Shown here one piece after another: positions 5,244 through 10,232 of a stretch of DNA of 10,232 nt; the stretch's first letter is position 1, and every line of letters starts with the position of its first letter. Under the pieces are notes generated by a model. It was given only the letters and a program-made list of their open reading frames with translations. It did not search any database and was not told where the DNA came from. This stretch comes from JAICUY01 sp035708065. GTDB taxonomy: Bacteria; Chloroflexota; Limnocylindria; QHBO01. The stretch lies in NCBI GenBank assembly GCA_035708065.1, contig DASSTC010000013.1, positions 1 to 10,232 on the forward strand, given 5' to 3'. The position numbers and the translations under genes are program-made.

Positions 5244-7102
5244 GCGTCGCCAGGAAGGCGCACCGCAGCGAAGGCGGCGCCGCGTCGCTCGGCGACTTCA
5301 TCGCCAGCCCGCGGATCATCGTGCTGGCGGCGCTGGCCGTACCGATCGGCCTCATCGGCGCGTTGCTCGCCTGGCTGCTCCTCAACCTCATCGGGCTGTT
5401 CACCAACCTGTTCTTCTTCGGCCGCATCCGCTTCGACCTGATCTCGCCCGCGGCAGCTCCGACGACGCCGTGGATCGTGATCGTGCCGGTGGTCGGCGGG
5501 CTGGTGGTGGGCCTCATGGCCCGCTACGGCAGCGACCGGATCCGCGGTCACGGCATTCCCGAGGCGATCGAGGCGATCCTCATCAACCGCAGCCGTGTCG
5601 AGCCCAAGGTGGCGGTGCTCAAGCCGCTGTCCAGCGCCATCGCCATCGGCTCCGGCGGCCCCTTCGGCGCCGAGGGGCCGATCATCATGACCGGCGGCGC
5701 GGTCGGCTCCATGCTCAGCCAGTTCCTGCACCTGACCAGCGCTGAGCGCAAGACGCTGCTGGTCGCCGGCGCTGCGGCCGGTATGGCGGCGACCTTCGAT
5801 TCGCCGGTCGCCGCGGTGCTGCTCGCCGTCGAGCTGCTGCTCTTCGAGTGGCGGCCGCGCTCGCTGGTGCCGGTCGCGGTCGCCGCGATCTGCGCCACCG
5901 TCCTGCGCCACGCGATCCTGGGCGTCGGCCCGCTCTTCCCGGTACCGCCGCATGCCGAGTCGCTGAACGTCGTCGCCATGCTGGCCTGCGTGCTCGTCGG
6001 CCTGCTGGCGGGCGGCCTGTCGACCCTGCTCACCCAGGGCGTCTACTTCGCCGAGGACACGTTCGAGAAGCTGCCGATCCACTGGATGTGGTGGCCGGCC
6101 ATCGGCGGCCTGTTCGTCGGGATCGGCGGCCTGATCTTCCCCCATGCCCTCGGCGTCGGCTACGACACGCTGCGCGCCCTGCTGAACGGCGACGTCGCGG
6201 GCCGCGTGATCCTGGGCGTGCTCGTCGTGAAGTCGCTGATCTGGACGATCGCCCTCGGCTCGGGCACCTCGGGCGGCGTGCTGGCTCCGCTGCTGATGAT
6301 GGGCGCCGCGCTCGGCGGCGTCGAGGCGATGGTCCTGCCCGACATGGGCGTCGGCTTCTGGCCGCTGGTCAGCATGGGCGCCATCCTGGGCGGCACGATG
6401 CGCGTGCCGTTCACCGCCATCGTGTTCGCCCTCGAGCTGACGCACGACCTCAACGCGCTCCTGCCGCTGCTCATCGCGGTGACCGCTGCCTACACCTTCA
6501 CCGTGCTGCTCATGAAGCGCTCGATCCTCACCGAGAAGCTGTCCCGGCGCGGCCATCACCTGTCGCGCGAGTACGCGGTCGACCCGATGGAGGGGCTCTT
6601 CGTCAGCCAGGTGATGCGCTCCAACCTGACCGTGCTGCTGGCCTCCACGCCGCTCTCCGACCTGGCCGCCAGCCTGAAGCGCGGCGGCGCGCGCGGCGTG
6701 CAGGCGCTCTACCCGGTGACCGATGACGACGGACGGATGCTCGGCGTGGTGACGCGCCACGACATGAACGGGCTGCTCGCGGAGGGCGCGGCATCGGAGA
6801 CGACGCTGCGCGACGTGCTGCGACCGAACCCGGTGGTCGCCTATCCCGACGAGCCGCTGCGCTCGGTGGTGTATCGCATGGCCGAGACGGGGCTCACCCG
6901 CATGCCGGTCGTCGAACGCGACGATCCGACGCGCCTGGTGTCCGTCATCTCGCTGCGCGACCTGCTCGGCGCCAGGGTGCAGGCGCTCGAGGAGGAGCGC
7001 GAGCGCGAGCGGACGCTGCGCATCCGGACCTTCATTCCGCGGCAGTTCCATCTGCGCCGGGTGCGCCACGCGTCGGCCGGCAGCGTCTCGCACGAGGACT
7101 GA
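5240..7102 (+). CDS. ClC-family chloride channel or anion transporter with C-terminal CBS pair
   Basis: A 620-residue membrane protein. The ClC core spans about 20-440 with many hydrophobic helices. Signature motifs: GHGIPE (103-108, motif I, usually GSGIPE), GGPFGAEGP (139-147, usually GREGP, keeping gating Glu145, equivalent to E. coli Glu148) and GGVLAP (345-350, usually GGIFAP). Two cytosolic CBS domains follow, starting at FVSQVMRSNLTVLLASTPL (about 454-472) and LRPNPVVAYPDEPLRS (about 527-542); in this family CBS pairs often bind adenine nucleotides. A charged tail, EEERERERTLRIR, follows. Expected Cl- site residues Ser107, Phe357 and Tyr445 align with His104, Leu348 and Leu430, and internal proton Glu203 aligns with Leu199, so channel versus antiporter mode and the ion selected are uncertain. 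ATG 5240 overlaps the marR stop by four bases. No fluoride-type ClC motif is seen. Confidence 0.93.
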   Translation: MSVARKAHRSEGGAASLGDFIASPRIIVLAALAVPIGLIGALLAWLLLNLIGLFTNLFFFGRIRFDLISPAAAPTTPWIVIVPVVGGLVVGLMARYGSDRIRGHGIPEAIEAILINRSRVEPKVAVLKPLSSAIAIGSGGPFGAEGPIIMTGGAVGSMLSQFLHLTSAERKTLLVAGAAAGMAATFDSPVAAVLLAVELLLFEWRPRSLVPVAVAAICATVLRHAILGVGPLFPVPPHAESLNVVAMLACVLVGLLAGGLSTLLTQGVYFAEDTFEKLPIHWMWWPAIGGLFVGIGGLIFPHALGVGYDTLRALLNGDVAGRVILGVLVVKSLIWTIALGSGTSGGVLAPLLMMGAALGGVEAMVLPDMGVGFWPLVSMGAILGGTMRVPFTAIVFALELTHDLNALLPLLIAVTAAYTFTVLLMKRSILTEKLSRRGHHLSREYAVDPMEGLFVSQVMRSNLTVLLASTPLSDLAASLKRGGARGVQALYPVTDDDGRMLGVVTRHDMNGLLAEGAASETTLRDVLRPNPVVAYPDEPLRSVVYRMAETGLTRMPVVERDDPTRLVSVISLRDLLGARVQALEEERERERTLRIRTFIPRQFHLRRVRHASAGSVSHED

Positions 7103-7172
7103 CGGCACTGCTAGGCTGGTGCCCGCCGCACCCGTTGCATCGGTCCGGCAGCATCTTCACGGCGTTGAACAG
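7103..7172 (+). promoter_or_regulatory. Gap between clc and ABC genes with a weak -10-like hexamer
   Basis: These 70 bases contain TAGGCT (7112-7117), a -10-like form seen in GC-rich bacteria, but no clear -35, and I see no hairpin-plus-T-run terminator. The ABC genes may have their own promoter here or be read through from clc. Confidence 0.3.
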
Positions 7173-8132
7173 ATGAGCCTCGTCCTCGACCGCATCACCA
7201 AGCACTTCGGGCCGGTCACCGCGCTCGATGGCGTGAGCGTGGCGATCGAGCCAGGACGCATCTTCGGGCTGCTCGGTGCCAACGGCGCTGGCAAGACGAC
7301 GGCGATGCGCATCGTGCTCGACATCCTCCGGGCGGATTCGGGCAGCGTGACCTGGCAGGGACGCCCGAACACCGAGCTGCCACGTCGCACCTGGGGCTAC
7401 CTGCCGGAGGAGCGCGGGCTGTACCTGCGTATGCGCGTCATCGACGTGCTGCGCTTCTTCGCCTCGCTGTACGGCGTCTCCGAGGCCGATGCGACCGCGC
7501 GGATCGACGAATGGCTGGACCGCTTCCGCATTCCCGAGCACCGCGCGCGCAAGGTCGAGGAGCTGTCGAAGGGCAACCAGCAGAAGATCCAGTTCATCGC
7601 CGCGATCCTGCACGACCCCGAGGTGTTGATCATGGACGAGCCGTTCACCGGCCTGGATCCGGTCAACGTGCAGCTGCTCAAGGAAGCGTTCCTGGCCATG
7701 CGCGACCGCGGCAAGACGCTGATCTTCAGCACGCACCAGATGGAGCAGGTAGAGGAGCTGTGCGAGTCGATCGCGATCATCGACCGCGGCCGCGTCGTGG
7801 TCCACGGCAACGTGCGCGACGTGAAGCGCGAGATGGGTCGCCAGGTCGTGCGCCTGGCGACCGCCGATGGCGGTGACCAGGACTGGGTCGAGTCGCTCGA
7901 CGGCGTTCGCATCGGGCGACGCGGCGAGGACTACCTCGAGCTCACCGTGCCGACCGGCACCGATCCGCAGATCGTGCTGCGCGCCGCGCTCGAGCGGGGC
8001 GAACGGGTGACCCGCTTCGAGATCGCCGATCCGTCGCTCGAAGAGGTGTTCATCGCCCACGTCGGGCGCCGGGCCGATGCCGAGGAGGCACACCTGGCGC
8101 CTGAGTCGGCGCCGGCGGAGCCGGCGCCGTGA
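7173..8132 (+). CDS. ABC transporter ATP-binding protein (NatA-like exporter family)
   Basis: A 319-residue ATPase. Motifs: Walker A GANGAGKTT (35-43), the GYLPEERGLY segment (75-84) in the Q-loop region where this exporter group commonly has PEE, signature LSKGNQQKIQ (131-140), Walker B VLIMDEP (151-157) followed by the D-loop GLDP, and switch His188 in STHQM. After the nucleotide-binding domain, residues about 215-297 form a DUF4162-type accessory domain ending SLEEVFIAHVG, as in NatA, DrrA and related exporters. A disordered Ala/Pro/Glu tail closes the protein. Its partner is the adjacent permease, overlapping by GTGA. I choose ATG 7173 because homology begins at MSLVLDRITKHFG; a GTG at 7119 would add 18 unrelated residues. 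Substrate (Na+, drug, peptide or lipid) cannot be read from the sequence. Confidence 0.93.
   Translation: MSLVLDRITKHFGPVTALDGVSVAIEPGRIFGLLGANGAGKTTAMRIVLDILRADSGSVTWQGRPNTELPRRTWGYLPEERGLYLRMRVIDVLRFFASLYGVSEADATARIDEWLDRFRIPEHRARKVEELSKGNQQKIQFIAAILHDPEVLIMDEPFTGLDPVNVQLLKEAFLAMRDRGKTLIFSTHQMEQVEELCESIAIIDRGRVVVHGNVRDVKREMGRQVVRLATADGGDQDWVESLDGVRIGRRGEDYLELTVPTGTDPQIVLRAALERGERVTRFEIADPSLEEVFIAHVGRRADAEEAHLAPESAPAEPAP
8107..8129 (+). promoter_or_regulatory. Perfect 10-bp hairpin ending in the permease start codon
   Basis: CGGCGCCGGC (8107-8116), loop GGA (8117-8119), then GCCGGCGCCG (8120-8129): a perfect all-GC stem with a three-base loop. The last paired base is the G of the GTG start of the permease, and the only Shine-Dalgarno-like GGAG (8117-8120) sits in and next to the loop. 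There is no T-run after it, so it is not a classical terminator; it could tune permease translation or mRNA stability. Confidence 0.55.
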
Positions 8133-9424
8133 GCGTCTTCCCGAACGCCCTCCACGTGGCGCGCCGCGAGTACCTGCAGCGCGTGCGCAGCCGCACGTTC
8201 GTGGTCGTGACGGTCATCCTGGTGCTCGTCGGCCTGGGAATCGCCATGGCGCCGGTCGTATTCCGTCTCGTCTCGGGGAACCAGCCGCAGTCGATCGCGG
8301 TCAGCCTGCCCGCCTCGATTCCGGCGCAGACCGTCGACCAGATCGAGGCCGCGCTGAACAGCGGCTCGTCCGGCGGCGGCTCGGATTCGGCGCGCTACCA
8401 GCTGTCGGCGACCGCCGACCCGGCCGGCGCACGGACCGAGGTCAAGGCCGGCAAGCTCGACGGGCTGCTGTCGATCGACCGCGCGAACGGCGGCGACCTG
8501 CAGTTCGAGTACATCAGCAACGAGGGTGTCACCTCGTCGACCGTGGCGGCCGTCCGCCAGGCGGTGAGCTCGGTGGCGATCGCCGACCGTCTGGAACGAG
8601 CCGGCGTCGCGGCCGCCGACCGCGGGGCGATCTTCGCGCCGGTCGGGTTCGACCTGCAGGCGCCCGATCCGAACGCGCCGGCCAGGAACGGCGAGGATTT
8701 CGGGGGCCGCTACCTCGTCGCCTTCTTCTTCGTGATCCTGAGCTTCGCCGCGATCGTGAACTACGGCAATTGGGTGGCCGGCAGCGTCGCCGAGGAGAAG
8801 AGCAGCCGGGTCATGGAGCTGCTGATCACCGCCGCGACGCCACGCCAGCTGCTCACCGGGAAGCTGCTGGGCACCGGCGCGGCCGCGCTGACCCAGTACG
8901 GCGGCATGATCCTGGCGCTCATCATCGGCTTCCTGCTGCAGGGCGTCGTCGCGCAGCGGTTGCTCGGGTCGACGCCTGCCGACCTCGTGCCGCCGGGCCT
9001 GACGATCCCGACCGTGCTCACGGCGCTGCTCTTCTTCGTCGGCGGCTTCGTGCTGTACTGCACGCTCTACGCGGCGGCCGGCTCGATGGTGAGCCGCCAG
9101 GAGGACGTGCAGCAGGCGGGCGCGCCACTGATGATCGCCGCCATGGCGGGCTACTTCGTGTCGTTCGCCGCGCTCGGCTCGCCGGATGCCGCCTGGGTCC
9201 AGGCCGTTTCCTACGTCCCGTTCGCCAGTCCGTACCTCGTCGCCATCCGCGCGGCGTTCGGCACGATCGCCGCCTGGGAGGTCCCGATCATCGCCATCGT
9301 CCTGCTGGTGACGATCGTCGCCGCGATCTGGATCGCCGCCCGAATCTACGCCGCCGGCGTGCTGCTCTACGGCCAGCGGCTGAGCGTGCGCGAGGTGCTG
9401 CGCGCGACGCGCGTCGCCCGCTGA
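8129..9424 (+). CDS. ABC-2 type exporter permease (NatB-like)
   Basis: A 431-residue membrane protein. It begins with the cytosolic helix HVARREYLQRVRSRTF (9-24) typical of NatB-type permeases, then TM1 (about 24-44), a large extracytoplasmic domain (about 48-190) with a Ser/Gly loop near 78-86, and five more hydrophobic segments (about 194-213, 245-272, 294-318, 331-352, 383-405). After TM2 the sequence VAEEKSSRVMELLITAATPR (219-238) is the conserved 'EEK.SR.MELL' segment thought to contact the ATPase. One ATPase and one permease are encoded, so the working exporter is probably a dimer of each. GTG 8129 overlaps the ATPase stop (GTGA) and sits at the foot of a strong hairpin. The stop TGA overlaps the macro-domain ATG by one base. 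Confidence 0.9.
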   Translation: MSVFPNALHVARREYLQRVRSRTFVVVTVILVLVGLGIAMAPVVFRLVSGNQPQSIAVSLPASIPAQTVDQIEAALNSGSSGGGSDSARYQLSATADPAGARTEVKAGKLDGLLSIDRANGGDLQFEYISNEGVTSSTVAAVRQAVSSVAIADRLERAGVAAADRGAIFAPVGFDLQAPDPNAPARNGEDFGGRYLVAFFFVILSFAAIVNYGNWVAGSVAEEKSSRVMELLITAATPRQLLTGKLLGTGAAALTQYGGMILALIIGFLLQGVVAQRLLGSTPADLVPPGLTIPTVLTALLFFVGGFVLYCTLYAAAGSMVSRQEDVQQAGAPLMIAAMAGYFVSFAALGSPDAAWVQAVSYVPFASPYLVAIRAAFGTIAAWEVPIIAIVLLVTIVAAIWIAARIYAAGVLLYGQRLSVREVLRATRVAR

Positions 9425-9963
9425 TGACCGATGCGCTGGAGCGCAACGGCCGCCTGGAGCTGGTGATCGGCGACATCACGGCCGAGCGGGTCGATGCCAT
9501 CGGCAACGCGGCCAACGCGGCGCTGGCCGGCGGCGGCGGCGTCGACGGGGCCATCCATCGCGCTGCCGGCCGCGGCCTGATGGCCGAGCTGCGGCAGCGC
9601 CATTCCCACGGCACACCGACCGGCACGGCCGTGGCGACCGCCGCGTACGACCTCCAGGCGACGTGGGTGCTGCACGCCGTCGGGCCGCGCTGGCGCGGCG
9701 GCGACCACGGCGAGGCGGAGCTGCTCGCCGGCGCCTACCGCTCCTGCCTGTCGCTGTGCGACGAGCTCGGCGCGACGTCACTGGCGCTGCCGGCGATCAG
9801 CCTGGGGATCTACGGCTACCCGCTCGAGGCGGGCGCGACGATCGCAGTCACGACCGTCGCGGCGCACCTCGACGGCGACACGTCGTTGCGCCTGGTCCGC
9901 TTCGTCCTGCGCCGGGACACCTATCCGGCGTTCGAAGCGGCGCTCGCCTCGATCTCGAGCTAG
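9424..9963 (+). CDS. Macro-domain protein (MacroD-like, ADP-ribose or O-acetyl-ADP-ribose binding)
   Basis: A 179-residue single-domain protein. Hallmarks of the MacroD-type fold: LVIGDITAERVDAIGNAANAA (start near 12; the usual 'GDIT...D.IVNAAN'), GGGGVDGAIHRAAG (37-50, phosphate loop 1 and the catalytic-loop region), THVLHAVGP-like WVLHAVGP and PAISLGIYGYP (second phosphate loop). Family members bind ADP-ribose and many remove ADP-ribose from Asp/Glu side chains or hydrolyse O-acetyl-ADP-ribose. The 'VN' of IVNAAN is IGN here; the second Asn is kept. The ATG shares one base with the permease stop (TGATG) and has no Shine-Dalgarno site, so translation is probably coupled. No ADP-ribosyltransferase or sirtuin gene is visible nearby. 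The stop TAG overlaps the stop of the convergent oxidoreductase. Confidence 0.92.
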   Translation: MTDALERNGRLELVIGDITAERVDAIGNAANAALAGGGGVDGAIHRAAGRGLMAELRQRHSHGTPTGTAVATAAYDLQATWVLHAVGPRWRGGDHGEAELLAGAYRSCLSLCDELGATSLALPAISLGIYGYPLEAGATIAVTTVAAHLDGDTSLRLVRFVLRRDTYPAFEAALASISS

Positions 9964-10232
9964 CGGTGGCGGTGCGCCGGCGAGCCCGAGGTGCGAAGGC
10001 CCGCATCGGTCGAGGCGTCGCGCGGCCCGAACGCGAAACGGTCGTCGGGCGGCGCCAGCCCGGCAACCACCTCGGCGTCGCCGACCAGCTGAGCGGCCAC
10101 GAACTCGCCGATCACCGGCCCGTGCTTGAAGCCGTGCCCCGAGCCGCCGCCGACGACCCAGGCGTTCGACCACGCCGGGTGACGGTCGATGAGGAAGTGC
10201 GAGTCCGGCGTCGCTTCGTACTGGCAGACCCG
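9960..10232 (-). CDS. FAD-dependent oxidoreductase, sarcosine-oxidase/N-methyl amino acid oxidase-like (partial, 5' end outside window)
   Basis: Only the last 90 residues are present. The fragment reads RVCQYEATPDSHFLIDRHP, then WVVGGGSGHGFKHGPVIGEF. This matches the C-terminal FAD-binding part of monomeric sarcosine oxidase and relatives of the DAO superfamily, where 'C.Y..TPD.HF.ID' and 'GFSGHGFK' are hallmarks. Cys3 of the fragment aligns with the cysteine that carries covalent FAD in monomeric sarcosine oxidase, and Lys36 follows SGHGF as in that enzyme. The remaining 30 residues are a variable tail ending HRHR. The substrate is probably a secondary or N-methyl amino acid, but the substrate-binding domain is not visible. 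Its stop TAG overlaps the macro gene's stop. Confidence 0.82.
   Translation of the reverse strand, partial: RVCQYEATPDSHFLIDRHPAWSNAWVVGGGSGHGFKHGPVIGEFVAAQLVGDAEVVAGLAPPDDRFAFGPRDASTDAGLRTSGSPAHRHR

Noticed and set aside
4877..7108. A 743-codon open frame on the minus strand opposite marR and clc
   Set aside because: Same kind of GC-driven shadow; no recognisable domain, while the plus strand encodes intact MarR and ClC families.
8107..8129. Intrinsic terminator between the ABC genes
   Set aside because: The stem is strong but is followed by gcgtcttccc rather than a T-run, and it lies inside an overlapping gene pair.
8077..9963. A 628-codon frame that would fuse an Arg-rich N-terminus to the macro domain
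   Set aside because: The upstream part is an out-of-frame reading of the permease gene; the macro fold starts at ATG 9424, which overlaps the permease stop.

Overview
The window is GC-rich DNA (about two thirds or more G+C by eye), densely coded, with TTG and GTG starts, frequent 1-4 nt gene overlaps and few Shine-Dalgarno sites on the plus strand. This fits a high-GC bacterium such as a Chloroflexota or Actinomycetota member. No rRNA or marker gene is present, so the assignment is tentative. I see no transposase, phage gene, tRNA, CRISPR array or plasmid function. It reads as an ordinary chromosomal region.

Layout. Two gene blocks diverge from one intergenic control region at about 4535-4796. 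The minus-strand block runs leftward: pntAA, pntAB and pntB (three-subunit proton-translocating NAD(P) transhydrogenase, the frames abutting with no gap), then a DUF937 protein, then a HAD-like hydrolase. The plus-strand block runs rightward: a MarR-family regulator overlapping a CBS-domain ClC chloride channel/transporter (ATGA overlap), a 70-nt gap, then an ABC exporter ATPase, its ABC-2 permease (GTGA overlap) and a macro-domain protein (1-nt overlap). Each end meets a convergent neighbour cut by the window edge: the C-terminus of a KefB/YbaL-like cation:proton antiporter on the left and the C-terminus of a sarcosine-oxidase-like flavoprotein on the right. At both convergent junctions one CTAG palindrome supplies the stop codon for both strands.

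Functions. The left block makes NADPH from NADH at the cost of the proton gradient; DUF937 and HAD may be passengers. The right block combines an autoregulated-looking MarR repressor, anion transport, an ATP-driven exporter of NatAB type and ADP-ribose (or related) chemistry. A shared envelope or ion-stress role is possible but is inference.

Most notable: two tandem dyads over the marR -10 and start codon; a ClC protein that keeps the gating Glu but has lost the usual Ser, Phe and Tyr around the chloride site and the internal proton Glu; a perfect 10-bp hairpin ending in the permease start codon; a Thermus-like placement of the transhydrogenase channel histidine; and a 19-bp repeat pair spaced 52 bp apart upstream of marR. 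I found no convincing wholly new system; the compact marR-clc-ABC-macro arrangement is the best candidate for follow-up.
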